In this document: positions 1-7,968 of the stretch, piece after piece
Layout: each line of letters starts with the position of its first letter
Numbering within the stretch: position 1 is the first letter of the stretch
Assembly (NCBI RefSeq): GCF_016755875.1
Contig: NZ_BNED01000005.1
Location: forward strand, 6,725,501-6,789,500
Direction: 5' to 3'
DNA length: 64,000 nucleotides
From: Streptomyces spororaveus
GTDB taxonomy: Bacteria > Actinomycetota > Actinomycetes > Streptomycetales > Streptomycetaceae
Notes under the pieces: model-generated
Database searches by the model: none
Told to the model about the DNA's origin: nothing
What the model saw: the letters and a program-made list of their open reading frames with translations, nothing else
Position numbers and translations under genes: made by a program

Positions 1-251
1 GAGCCGGTGAAGAACCAGGCCATGGCGCGGCCCTTGACGCCCTTGCCCGTGACGTACTCGTCCTTGCCGATGAAGTGGACCGTACGGTCGCACACCAGCG
101 GAAGGATCATGGAGTCGATGAAGGTGAGGTGGTTGCCCGCCAGAATCACCGGGCCGGAGCCGGGGATGTTCTCGATGCCCTCCACGCGGGTGCGGAACAT
201 CATGCGCATGACCGGTCCGACAGTGGCTTTGATGAGCTTCGTACGGAACAA
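1..251 (-). CDS. PlsC-like 1-acylglycerol-3-phosphate acyltransferase, N-terminal part (cut by window edge)
   Basis: Only about 83 codons are in the window; the rest lies before base 1. The translation contains the acyltransferase motif NHLTFID at residues 40-46 (family NHx4D, the catalytic His-Asp pair) after a short hydrophobic start, and the text VEGIENIP typical of PlsC-family proteins. These enzymes transfer an acyl group to lysophosphatidic acid at the membrane. I chose the TTG at 251 because a GGAGGG sequence lies 7 bases upstream. The gene is divergent from the glycerophosphodiesterase gene, so both may share the 250-bp gap. Family is clear; exact acyl acceptor is inferred. Confidence 0.85.
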   Translation of the reverse strand, partial: MFRTKLIKATVGPVMRMMFRTRVEGIENIPGSGPVILAGNHLTFIDSMILPLVCDRTVHFIGKDEYVTGKGVKGRAMAWFFTG

Positions 252-503
252 CGTGGGCCCTCCGGCATCGAAAAGCGGTTCGCGCACCCACCACACGGCG
301 GGAGCGCAGGTGAGGACGATACTCGCGGGTCAGGTCCGAGCGCACATCGGGTTCACGTGTCGGATACAGAGTGTTGACGCACGTTTGCGCCAAGTTCCCC
401 GGATGGGCCCTCTTCGCACGCCCTTCGGCCACCACCTTTTGCCTACCATCTGCACGCCGATCGCGGGCCGCGACACGGCGTTCACGACGAGGAGTGGGCA
501 CTC

Positions 504-1691
504 ATGACACAGAGTGGGGCAGCGCGGCGCACGGTCCTGGGGGCGGCCGTCCTGGCGGCGGGGACCGGATTCACCGGACTCGCGGCGGGTTCCGCCGCCG
601 CGGCGGACGAGGCGGACGGCCAGGTGTACGGCGACGGGCACGGCGAAGGGGGCTACCGGGACCTCCCCCACCCGACGGTCATCGGCCATCGCGGAGCCAG
701 CGGCTACCGGCCGGAGCACACGATCGGCTCCTACCAGCTCGCCCTGGACCTGGGCGCCGACGTGGTCGAGCAGGACCTGGTCCCGACCCGCGACGGCCAT
801 CTGGTGTGCCGCCACGAGAACGAGATCGGCGGGACCACGGACGTCGCCGAGCACCTCGAATTCGCCTCCCGGCGCACCACCAAGTCCGTCGACGGGGTCG
901 CCGTCACCGGCTGGTTCACCGAGGACTTCACCCTGGCCGAACTGCGGACCCTGCGCGCGAAGGAACGTATCCCGGCCGTCCGCCAGCGCAACACGCTCTA
1001 CGACGGCCAGTGGGCCGTGCCCACCTTCGAAGAGGTGCTCCGCTGGGCCGACCGCGAGGGCAAGCGGCGCGGCAGGCGGGTGTGGCTGCACGTCGAGACC
1101 AAGCACCCCAGCTACTTCCGGGGCCTCGGCCTCGGCCTGGAGGAGCCCCTCGCCAAGCTCCTGCGCCGCTACGGGCGCGACGGGTGGGGCGCCGCCGTCT
1201 TCCTCCAGTCCTTCGAGCCCTCCAGCATCCAGCGCCTGGCCCGGCTGGTCTCCGCGCCCCGCGTGGTGCTGCTCTCCGCGGGCAATACCCGTCCGTGGGA
1301 CTTCGAACTGGCCAAGGACCCGCGTACGGTCGCGGACCTGGTCAAGCCCGAGGGCCTGAAGTGGATCTCCGGCTTCGCCCAGGGGATCGGCCCGACCATG
1401 GACCTGATCCTGCCGCGCGACGCGGACGGCAGGCTCGGCACGCCGACCACCCTGGTGAAGGACGCCCACGCCCGCGGACTGCTGCTGCACCCCTATACCG
1501 CGCGCAACGAGAACAGCTTCCTGCCGGCCGAGTACCGCAGGGGCACCGACCCGGCCGCGTACGGGGACGCCTTCGGCGCCTTCCGGACCTACTTCGAACA
1601 GGGCATCGACGGGATCTTCACCGACAACCCGGACACCGGACTGCTCGCGGCGGAGGCCTTCCGGCCGGGCCGACGCCCCGCCAACCGCTGA
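504..1691 (+). CDS. glpQ: Glycerophosphodiester phosphodiesterase, Tat-exported
   Basis: Hydrolyses glycerophosphodiesters to glycerol-3-phosphate and an alcohol, probably outside the membrane. The N-terminus has a twin-arginine signal (RR at residues 8-9, then a hydrophobic stretch ending near AAAADEA). The catalytic GDPD signature HRGASGYRPEHT starts at residue 62, followed by the metal-binding region around QDLVPTRDGHLV and a distal FTDNPDTG. The length, 395 residues, fits secreted bacterial GlpQ enzymes. A GAGGAG sequence lies just before the ATG. It neighbours an acyltransferase gene, so phospholipid turnover and phosphate recycling are a plausible shared theme, but no Pho box was identified by eye. 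Confidence 0.9.
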   Translation: MTQSGAARRTVLGAAVLAAGTGFTGLAAGSAAAADEADGQVYGDGHGEGGYRDLPHPTVIGHRGASGYRPEHTIGSYQLALDLGADVVEQDLVPTRDGHLVCRHENEIGGTTDVAEHLEFASRRTTKSVDGVAVTGWFTEDFTLAELRTLRAKERIPAVRQRNTLYDGQWAVPTFEEVLRWADREGKRRGRRVWLHVETKHPSYFRGLGLGLEEPLAKLLRRYGRDGWGAAVFLQSFEPSSIQRLARLVSAPRVVLLSAGNTRPWDFELAKDPRTVADLVKPEGLKWISGFAQGIGPTMDLILPRDADGRLGTPTTLVKDAHARGLLLHPYTARNENSFLPAEYRRGTDPAAYGDAFGAFRTYFEQGIDGIFTDNPDTGLLAAEAFRPGRRPANR

Positions 1692-1781
1692 GCGCCGTCA
1701 ACCGCTGAGCGCCGCTTCCCGTACGAGTGGGCCGGGCCCGGTGGGGAAACCGTCCGGCCCGGCCCGCTCGTCCCGCCCGGC

Positions 1782-2366
1782 ATGGACCTGTTGAAGGCTG
1801 ATTACCTCGACAAGCTGGGCCCGCTGCTCTCCGCCGAGGCGGCGGCGGAGGCCCCGGGTGCCGGAGTGGACGCGGCCGACCTGGAACAAGCCGTCTGGGT
1901 CAGGCTGCTGGAGAGCGGCCGCCACGCCCCCGATCCGGCCGAGCCCGCCGAGTCGGCGCGGTGGCTGCGCCGGGCGGTCCGGGCGGAGGCCCGCCGGGCC
2001 CGGCGCCGGGCGCGCCGGGAGATCCCGTACGACCACCGCCCGCACACCGCGGACGGCCACCGCGGGCACGCTACGGACACGAGCACACCGGCCGGGGCGG
2101 CCGCCGGGGCCGAGCCGGAAGGGGCCCTCCTGAACGGCGAGGAGAACCGGGCCCTCCGATCGGCGGTCGCCCGGTTGCCGGGACGCTGTCCCGAGCTGAT
2201 GAAGGCACTTCTTTCGCCCAGAGACCTCACTTACCGTGAAATCGCAGGAGAGTTGGGTATCTCACAAGGAAGTTTGGGGCCCGTGCGTTCCCGTTGCCTG
2301 GGATGTCTGCGCAGAATGCTGGCTGCAGAGGTTGCGGCTCCTGGCCTGCGGGGAAAGGAGCGGTAG
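1782..2366 (+). CDS. Small sigma-70-like protein with region 4 helix-turn-helix
   Basis: A 194-residue protein. The C-terminal part (about residues 130-185) resembles sigma region 4: a run of the type LRSAVARLPGRCPELMKALL, then LTYREIAGELGISQGS as the HTH. The first 60 residues contain DLEQAVWVRLLESG, reminiscent of ECF region 2, and are followed by a very Arg/Ala-rich segment. It lacks a convincing full region 2, so it may be a degenerate ECF sigma factor or a DNA-binding regulator. No anti-sigma gene is adjacent. No good RBS is visible before the ATG, so the start is uncertain. Confidence 0.65.
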   Translation: MDLLKADYLDKLGPLLSAEAAAEAPGAGVDAADLEQAVWVRLLESGRHAPDPAEPAESARWLRRAVRAEARRARRRARREIPYDHRPHTADGHRGHATDTSTPAGAAAGAEPEGALLNGEENRALRSAVARLPGRCPELMKALLSPRDLTYREIAGELGISQGSLGPVRSRCLGCLRRMLAAEVAAPGLRGKER

Positions 2367-2403
2367 ACCAACGGGCTACCAGGTGAGCTGGAGGCATGCG
2401 CAC

Positions 2404-2910
2404 ATGGGCATGAGCGTGACCATTTCGGCGGCGGCTGCCGAGGACGCTGAGCAGATCTTCAAACTGCAGTACCTGGCCTTCCAGCGGGAGGCGGAGCTCT
2501 ACGGCAACTACCTCATCCAGCCGCTCACCCAGTCCCTGGACTCCCTCAAGGGCGAACTGGCGACGGGCACCGTCCTGGTGGCCCGGCTCGGCGACGAGAT
2601 CGTCGGGACCGTGCGCGGCAGTGTGGACGAGGACGGCACCGGCAAGATCGCCAAGCTGTGCGTGCATCCGCGTCTGCAGGGTCACGGTCTCGGGGCGCGC
2701 CTGCTGCGCGCGGTCGAGGAGGCCCTGGCGAGCCCCGGCAACACCACCCGCTTCCGCCTGCACACCGGGCACAAGAGCGAGTCGAACCTGCGCCTCTACC
2801 GCAAGGCCGGATACGTCAGGGTCGGCGGCCGCACGGCGTCCGACGGCGTCCAGCTGGTGATCCTGGAGAAGGAAGCCAAGGACCCGACCGACTTCACGGT
2901 CAGCGCGTAG
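2404..2910 (+). CDS. GNAT-family N-acetyltransferase
   Basis: A 168-residue single-domain GNAT protein. The acetyl-CoA pyrophosphate loop reads VHPRLQGHGLGARLL (Q/RxxGxG/A) about residue 90, followed by NLRLYRKAGYVRVG near the end, the usual beta6-alpha4 signature. Substrate cannot be told from sequence. The ATG at 2404 is preferred because GGAGG ends 9 bases upstream; an ATG at 2410 is the alternative. Its last 11 bases overlap the 3' end of the convergent membrane-protein gene. Confidence 0.85.
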   Translation: MGMSVTISAAAAEDAEQIFKLQYLAFQREAELYGNYLIQPLTQSLDSLKGELATGTVLVARLGDEIVGTVRGSVDEDGTGKIAKLCVHPRLQGHGLGARLLRAVEEALASPGNTTRFRLHTGHKSESNLRLYRKAGYVRVGGRTASDGVQLVILEKEAKDPTDFTVSA

Positions 2911-3358
2911 CCGCTTCCCCGCGCTTGCGCAGCCAGAGCATCCCGGTGATCGGCAGGATCACCGGGATGAACAGGTAGCCCATCCCGAACTGGGACCACA
3001 CGGTCGTGTCGGGGAAGGACTCGGGTCGCACCAGGGTCCAGGTCCCCACGGCCAGCACGCCCGCCAGCTCGGCGGCGCAGCAGATCAGCGCCGCCTTGCG
3101 GGCCGTTTCGCCGCCGCGCACCAGCGAGTACGTGATGAACGCGTAGGCCAGCGCGGCCACGGCGGACAGCGCGTACGCGAGCGGCGCGCGGTCGAACTCG
3201 GTGGAGATCTGGAAGGCCGAGCGGGAGACCGCGCCCACCACCATCACCCCGTACAGCCACACCAGCAGCAGACCGGGCCCGGAGACCAGCCGCTTGCGCC
3301 CGTCGGCGGTGGCCGGGGTGGCGGCGCCGGTGGCGTTCGTCGTGTCGGAGTCAGGCAC
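2900..3358 (-). CDS. Integral membrane protein, unknown function
   Basis: A 152-residue protein with about four hydrophobic segments (near residues 28-47, 60-82, 90-108 and 122-140), the last preceded by FGMGYLFIPVILPI. No catalytic motif is recognised. Its start overlaps the end of the upstream minus-strand membrane gene by 8 bases, so the two are almost certainly co-transcribed and translationally coupled. The pair looks like two subunits or partners of one small membrane complex, which is inference from the coupling only. Confidence 0.75.
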   Translation of the reverse strand: MPDSDTTNATGAATPATADGRKRLVSGPGLLLVWLYGVMVVGAVSRSAFQISTEFDRAPLAYALSAVAALAYAFITYSLVRGGETARKAALICCAAELAGVLAVGTWTLVRPESFPDTTVWSQFGMGYLFIPVILPITGMLWLRKRGEAATR

Positions 3359-3719
3359 CGGCGGTTCCCCAGATGTCGTAGAGCCGTACTTCGAGGACGG
3401 CGAGCACGACGGCGCCCGCGGCCACCGTGATCGATCCCCACTTGGTCCGCTCGGTCAGCGAGAGCATCCCGGCCGCCGGTACCGCGGCGAACGCGCCCAC
3501 CAGGTAGGCCACGAAGATCACCGTGCCCTCGTCGGGCTTCTCGCCCTGGGCCAGCTTGACCAGGCCGATCACCAGCTGCGCCAGGACCAGCACGGTCACG
3601 ACGGCCATACCGATGAAGTGCCAGTCCTTGGTCGGCTGGTCCCGCCATGCGGCGTGGCCGCACCAGGCGGCGAGGGCGAGTGCGGCCACGCCGATGGCGA
3701 CCGTCAGGGCGTCGAGCAT
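3351..3719 (-). CDS. Integral membrane protein, unknown function
   Basis: A 122-residue, four-segment hydrophobic protein starting MLDALTVAIGVAALALAAWCGH. No enzyme motif is seen. It is the first gene of a two-gene minus-strand unit with the next membrane gene (8-base overlap). A TAATAC hexamer (minus strand, about 3728-3733) lies very close to the ATG, and a perfect inverted repeat GTGGTC-TT-GACCAC sits at 3776-3789 upstream, so promoter and operator elements may be present. Confidence 0.75.
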   Translation of the reverse strand: MLDALTVAIGVAALALAAWCGHAAWRDQPTKDWHFIGMAVVTVLVLAQLVIGLVKLAQGEKPDEGTVIFVAYLVGAFAAVPAAGMLSLTERTKWGSITVAAGAVVLAVLEVRLYDIWGTAGA

Positions 3720-3913
3720 GCAGCGAGGGTATTACGGGCCGAAAGACCCGATGCGCGCACCCCTGTGCCCCGACCGTGGTCTTGACCACAGCGGGCCCCG
3801 TCGCCGCACGCCGCAGGGGGCGGGCCGCACGGGCCTCGGTACCCCTGTCGGTGCAGGTCAGCGCGGCTGGGCGGCCTCGGTGCGGAGGGGTGGCCGCGAG
3901 GGGTGGAGTCCGG

Positions 3914-3938
3914 TATGCGGTCGCATAGCGTCCGCTAT
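3914..3938. promoter_or_regulatory. Two overlapping palindromes upstream of the met leader ORF (candidate operator)
   Basis: TATGCG-GT-CGCATA (3914-3927) is immediately followed, with 3 bases of overlap, by ATAGCG-TC-CGCTAT (3925-3938); each has perfect 6-base arms and a 2-base spacer. They end 11 bases before a possible -35 (3949). This arrangement suits a dimeric repressor or activator binding as a tandem pair. The regulator is unknown and no regulator gene is adjacent. Confidence 0.5.
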
Positions 3939-3948
3939 TCGGACGCCG

Positions 3949-3979
3949 TTGATCGGTCAGGGGATAGGTCTGGTTTACT
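3949..3979 (+). promoter_or_regulatory. Candidate promoter of the leader ORF and metNIQ
   Basis: TTGATC (3949-3954) and TTTACT (3974-3979) are separated by 19 bases. The ATG of the leader ORF begins 7 bases after the -10, with no Shine-Dalgarno between, so the transcript would start at or next to the ATG (leaderless). Both hexamers are imperfect. Confidence 0.45.
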
Positions 3980-3986
3980 GGGGCCC

Positions 3987-4073
3987 ATGACCACGACGAG
4001 CAGCCGCACCCTTGCGACCGAGGCGACGATGACGCCCGGTGCTCGTTGTATGTGTCGAATGTGCGCCTTCTGA
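3987..4073 (+). CDS. Putative Cys/Met-rich leader peptide upstream of metNIQ (28 aa)
   Basis: A short ORF of 28 codons plus TGA. It begins MTTTSSRTLATEA and ends GARCMCRMCAF, so three Cys (TGT, TGT, TGC) and two Met codons fall in the last eight sense codons. It has no RBS but lies 7 bases behind a possible -10, consistent with a leaderless message. It sits about 200 bases before the methionine transporter genes. Clustered codons for the regulated amino acid are the hallmark of ribosome-mediated attenuators, so I infer sensing of sulfur amino acids. Downstream (4074-4277) short inverted repeats occur, e.g. CGAAGC ... GCTTCG, but no obvious U-tract terminator. Confidence 0.6.
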   Translation: MTTTSSRTLATEATMTPGARCMCRMCAF

Positions 4074-4277
4074 GGGCCCCCTCCTGAGCCTCGCGCCCCG
4101 AAGCGAGACCAGTCGCGCCCGTGCTTCGTCCCCTGATGAACAGCACGGCTCGTCCATGCCCCGCGCACGTGTCGACGTCATCGTTTTCTGACGGTTCGTC
4201 CCGTATCGCGTCCCCAGATTGTTTGCCCCGTGCCCGGCACCCCGCTGCGCCGTGCACTCGACAGCGACGGAAATCCT

Positions 4278-5333
4278 GTGATCACCACATCGGGCCTCAC
4301 GAAGGTCTACCAGTCCCGTGGCCGCGAGGTCACCGCCCTGGACGGCGTCGATCTCCACGTCCGTGAGGGCGAGGTCTACGGAGTCATCGGCCAGAGCGGC
4401 GCAGGCAAATCCTCCCTGATCCGCTGCGTCAACCTGCTGGAGCGCCCCACCACCGGCACCGTGACGGTCGACGGCGTCGACCTCACCGCCCTCGCCGGCC
4501 GCGGCCGCCGCGCCGGCAAGGAGCTCCGCGAGGCCCGCAGCCGCATCGGCATGGTCTTCCAGCACTTCAACCTGCTGTCCTCGCGCACCGTCCAGGCCAA
4601 CGTCGAGCTGCCCCTGGAGATCCTCGGCGTCTCCGGCCGCGAGCGCTCCCGCAAGGCCCTCGAACTCCTCGACCTGGTCGGCCTCGCCGACAAGGCCAAG
4701 GCCTACCCGACCCAGCTCTCCGGCGGCCAGAAGCAGCGCGTCGGCATCGCCCGCGCCCTGGCCGGCGACCCCAAGGTGCTGCTGTCCGACGAGGCCACCA
4801 GCGCCCTGGACCCCGAGACCACCCGCTCCATCCTCAAGCTGCTGCGCGACCTCAACCAGCAGCTCGGCCTCACCGTCCTGCTCATCACGCACGAGATGGA
4901 CGTGGTCAAGACCGTCTGCGACTCCGCCGCGCTGATGAAGAGCGGCAGGATCATCGAGTCCGGAACCGTCGCCGAACTCCTCGCGACCCCCGGCTCCGAG
5001 CTCGCCGGCGAGCTCTTCCCGGTCACCGGCTCCGCCACCGGCCCCGGCCGCACGGTCGTCGACGTGACCTTCCACGGCGACGCCGCCGCCCAGCCGGTCA
5101 TCTCGCAGCTCTCGCGCACGTACAACATCGACATCTCGATCCTCGGCGCCGCGATGGACACCGTCGCGGGCCGCCAGATCGGCCGCATGCGCATCGAACT
5201 GCCCGGCGGCTACGAGGAGAACGTCGTCCCGGTCGGCTTCCTGCGCGAGCAGGGCCTCCAGGTCGACGTGGTCGACGACCCCGAAGACGCCGACGCCGAG
5301 CTCGCCCAGCTCGTCAAGGATGGTGCCAAGTGA
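4278..5333 (+). CDS. metN: Methionine ABC transporter ATP-binding protein
   Basis: ATPase of the D/L-methionine importer, on the cytoplasmic face, paired with MetI and MetQ. Walker A GQSGAGKSS lies near residues 38-46, the Q-loop in VFQHFNLLSSRTV, the signature LSGGQKQRVGIARAL near residue 145, and Walker B LLSDEATSALD. A C-terminal NIL domain (about 260-335) is present, the site by which methionine trans-inhibits MetN in the family. The GTG at 4278 matches the conserved family start (MITTSGLTKVY); a GTG at 4230 would add 16 residues without an RBS. The stop overlaps the metI start by 4 bases. Confidence 0.95.
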   Translation: MITTSGLTKVYQSRGREVTALDGVDLHVREGEVYGVIGQSGAGKSSLIRCVNLLERPTTGTVTVDGVDLTALAGRGRRAGKELREARSRIGMVFQHFNLLSSRTVQANVELPLEILGVSGRERSRKALELLDLVGLADKAKAYPTQLSGGQKQRVGIARALAGDPKVLLSDEATSALDPETTRSILKLLRDLNQQLGLTVLLITHEMDVVKTVCDSAALMKSGRIIESGTVAELLATPGSELAGELFPVTGSATGPGRTVVDVTFHGDAAAQPVISQLSRTYNIDISILGAAMDTVAGRQIGRMRIELPGGYEENVVPVGFLREQGLQVDVVDDPEDADAELAQLVKDGAK

Positions 5334-5998
5334 CCTGGTCCGAAATGCAGCCCCTGCTCACCCAGGGCACCTACGACACCCTCTACATGGTGCTGTGGTC
5401 CACCCTGGTGACCGTGCTCGGCGGCCTGCCCATCGGCATCCTGCTGGTCCTCACCGACAAGGGCGGCCTCCTGCAGAACCAGCCGCTCAACAAGGTCCTC
5501 GGCGTGATCGTGAACATAGGCCGCTCGCTGCCGTTCATCATCCTGCTGATCTTCCTGATCCCGGTCACCACCGCGGTCGTCGGCACCTTCATCGGCCCCA
5601 CCGCCATGATCGTCCCGCTCGCCATCGGCGCCATCCCCTTCTTCGCGCGCCTCGTCGAGACGGCCGTCCGCGAGGTGGACCACGGCCTGATCGAGGCCGT
5701 CGAGTCCATGGGCGGCGGGATCCCCACCCTGGTCGGCAAGGTGCTCCTCCCGCAGGCCCTGCCGTCCCTGGTCGCCGGTGTCACCACCACCGTCATCACC
5801 CTCGTCGGCTACTCGGCCATGGCCGGCGCGGTCGGCGGCGAAGGACTGGGCTCCAAGGCCATCACCTACGGCTTCCAGCGCTTCGAGACCGGCTTCATGA
5901 TCGCGACCGTCGTGGTCCTGATCGCCCTCGTCACGGTGATCCAGCTGCTCGGCGACGGCGCGGTCCGCCTCCTCGCCCGCCGCGGCCGGACCGCCTGA
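5330..5998 (+). CDS. metI: Methionine ABC transporter permease
   Basis: Membrane subunit of the MetNIQ importer, 222 residues with about five transmembrane segments. The coupling-helix motif recognised by MetN is visible as ESMGGGIPTLVGKVLLPQAL near residues 124-143. The GTG start overlaps the metN stop (GTGA), so translation is coupled. About 90 bases separate it from metQ; that gap has an imperfect GCCCGCAC...GTGCTTGGGC hairpin that might tune expression of the more abundant binding protein. Confidence 0.95.
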   Translation: MTWSEMQPLLTQGTYDTLYMVLWSTLVTVLGGLPIGILLVLTDKGGLLQNQPLNKVLGVIVNIGRSLPFIILLIFLIPVTTAVVGTFIGPTAMIVPLAIGAIPFFARLVETAVREVDHGLIEAVESMGGGIPTLVGKVLLPQALPSLVAGVTTTVITLVGYSAMAGAVGGEGLGSKAITYGFQRFETGFMIATVVVLIALVTVIQLLGDGAVRLLARRGRTA

Positions 5999-6090
5999 GA
6001 AGACTTCCCCCCCAACAGAGCCCGCACTTGTCGTGCTTGGGCCACCACCAGCAAGTCCTCGGTACTTGTTCAGCAAGAAAGGCACTCTTC

Positions 6091-6957
6091 GTGCGTAAGA
6101 ACATCAAGCTCACCGCCCTCGCCGCCACGGCCACCGCGCTCGCCCTCGGCCTCACCGCCTGCGGCAGCTCCTCCGACCCGTCCTCGGCGAAGGCCGGCGG
6201 CGGCAAGGCCGACGAGAGCAAGCCCCTCGTCATAGCGGCCTCCCCGAGCCCGCACGCCGACGTCCTGAACTTCGTCAAGGACAAGCTCGCGGCCAAGGAA
6301 GGCCTCAAGCTGGAGGTCAAGGAGTTCACGGACTACGTCCTGCCGAACACCGCCACCGAGCAGGGCCAGGTCGACGGCAACTACTTCCAGCACAAGCCGT
6401 ACCTCGACGACTTCAACAAGAAGAACGGCACGCACGTCGTGCCCGTCGTGAACGTGCACCTGGAACCCCTCGGCCTCTACTCCAAGAAGATCAAGGCCAT
6501 CGGCGACATCAAGGCCGGCCAGACCATCGCCGTCCCCAACGACACCACCAACGAGGGCCGCGCGCTGCAGCTGCTCGCCGCGAACAACCTGATCACCCTC
6601 AAGGAGGGTGTCGGAACCGGCGCCAAGCTGTCCGACATCACCGACAAGAAGGGCCTGGAGTTCAAGGAGCTGGAGGCCGCCACGGTTCCGCGCGCCCTGA
6701 ACGACGTGGACGCCGCGGTCATCAACGGCAACTACGCCCTGGAGGCCAAGCTGTCGCCCGCCGAGGACGCGCTGATCCTGGAGAAGGCCGAGGGCAACCC
6801 CTACGCCAACTTCCTCGCGGTCAAGGACGGCAACCAGAACGACCCGCGGATCCAGAAGCTGGCCAAGCTCCTGAACTCCGACGAGGTCAAGAAGTTCATC
6901 GAGGAGAAGTACCAGGGCTCGGTCGTCCCGGCCTTCGGCGCCCCGGCCGCCTCCTGA
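6091..6957 (+). CDS. metQ: Methionine-binding lipoprotein (NlpA/MetQ family)
   Basis: Extracytoplasmic substrate-binding lipoprotein that delivers methionine to MetNI. The signal peptide ends in the lipobox LTAC with Cys24 as the lipidation site, followed by a Ser/Gly-rich linker. The mature part contains PSPHADVLNFVKDKL, ITVAVP-like QTIAVPNDTTNEGRALQLL and the C-terminal DPRIQKLAKLLNSDEVKKF, all typical of NlpA proteins; 288 residues total. The GTG at 6091 follows an AAAGG sequence at about 9 bases. It is the last gene of the operon and is followed by a strong hairpin at 7001-7038. Confidence 0.95.
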   Translation: MRKNIKLTALAATATALALGLTACGSSSDPSSAKAGGGKADESKPLVIAASPSPHADVLNFVKDKLAAKEGLKLEVKEFTDYVLPNTATEQGQVDGNYFQHKPYLDDFNKKNGTHVVPVVNVHLEPLGLYSKKIKAIGDIKAGQTIAVPNDTTNEGRALQLLAANNLITLKEGVGTGAKLSDITDKKGLEFKELEAATVPRALNDVDAAVINGNYALEAKLSPAEDALILEKAEGNPYANFLAVKDGNQNDPRIQKLAKLLNSDEVKKFIEEKYQGSVVPAFGAPAAS

Positions 6958-7000
6958 ACCGGTACCACCTGATCCGGTTCGTCCCGGACCGGTCATGAAT

Positions 7001-7038
7001 CTCGGCCCCGCACGCACCTGACGGCGCGCGGGGCCGAG
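7001..7038 (+). terminator. Terminator after metNIQ
   Basis: Perfect 11-base arms CTCGGCCCCGC (7001-7011) and GCGGGGCCGAG (7028-7038), 43 bases after the metQ stop. It lacks a long U tract, as is common for Streptomyces terminators. Confidence 0.75.
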
Positions 7039-7193
7039 CTCTGCCCGCTTCCGGGCAACCCGGCCCTGCACATCACCCGGTCGATGCTGCATGCTGTGGC
7101 CTACGAACCGCACGCACGGTCCCGCACGAACGGTCCCGCACCGCGGTCGCATCGCACCACGGTCGCACCACGGTCTCAGGCATGGAGCTGCGC

Positions 7194-7892
7194 ATGACTA
7201 CCACCTTCCCGGACGTCACCATCAGCACGGACCGGCTGGTGCTGCGCCCCTTCGAGGAAGAGGACGTCACCGCGCTCACCGAGATGATGAACGACGAGCA
7301 CATCACCGCCTGGACCGGCGTGCCCCACCCGTACACCCACACCGAGGCGCACGCCTGGGCCACCCGGCACTCCCACGCGGAACGCACCGAGGGCCGCGGC
7401 ATCGTCTTCGCCGTCACCGAGTTCCTCACCCAGCGCCTCGTCGGCATCGTGCACCTGCAGAGCACCAACTGGCACACCCGCGCCACCGAGGTCGGCTACG
7501 TCACCGCCCCCTGGGCCCGCGGCGAGGGCTACGCCAGCGAATCCGTCCTGGCCGTCGCCCAATGGCTCTTCCGCGACCAGGGGTTCGAGCGCCTCGAACT
7601 GCGCACCGCCGCCGACAACACCGCCTCGCAGCAGGTGGCCCAGAAGATCGGCTGCATCAGCGAGGGCGTCCTGCGCAACGCATGGATAGTCCGTACGCAG
7701 ACGGCCGACGGCGGCTGGGCCGACACCCGCACCGACCTCATCGTCTGGAGCCTGGTCCCCGAGGACCTCGACGAGGGCGACGGCTACGACGGGTACGACA
7801 GCTACGACACCTACGGCGAATACGCCCGCAGCAGCGCCTTCCCGCAGCACGTCGACGTGAACGGCCACCCCGTCGGCGCCGACCGGAACTGA
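7194..7892 (+). CDS. GNAT N-acetyltransferase, RimJ/RimL type, with acidic Tyr-rich tail
   Basis: A GNAT protein of the RimJ/RimL subclass: ISTDRLVLRPFEEEDVTAL at the start, VGYVTAPWARGEGYASE as the acetyl-CoA loop, and the asparagine-containing RTAADNTASQQVAQKIG. These proteins acetylate ribosomal-protein N-termini or small substrates; the target here is unknown. After about residue 190 the GNAT fold ends and a tail rich in Asp, Gly and Tyr follows (GDGYDGYDSYDTYGEY). The ATG at 7194 is chosen because GGAG lies 6 bases before it; an in-frame ATG at 7182 would contain the RBS. Confidence 0.85.
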   Translation: MTTTFPDVTISTDRLVLRPFEEEDVTALTEMMNDEHITAWTGVPHPYTHTEAHAWATRHSHAERTEGRGIVFAVTEFLTQRLVGIVHLQSTNWHTRATEVGYVTAPWARGEGYASESVLAVAQWLFRDQGFERLELRTAADNTASQQVAQKIGCISEGVLRNAWIVRTQTADGGWADTRTDLIVWSLVPEDLDEGDGYDGYDSYDTYGEYARSSAFPQHVDVNGHPVGADRN

Positions 7893-7968
7893 ACCGACAA
7901 CCGGGTAGTCTCACCGTGCCCGCCCCGACGCAAGCCCGACCGACCCCCAGACCAGGAGACTGACGACG

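Noticed and set aside
4074..4277. SAM riboswitch before metN
   Set aside because: No recognisable SAM-I/II/IV core by eye; the Cys/Met leader ORF is the better-supported element. Covariance-model search would decide.
7893..7968. Cobalamin riboswitch before cobL
   Set aside because: The gap is too short and no B12-box-like sequence was found there or before the cobT fusion.
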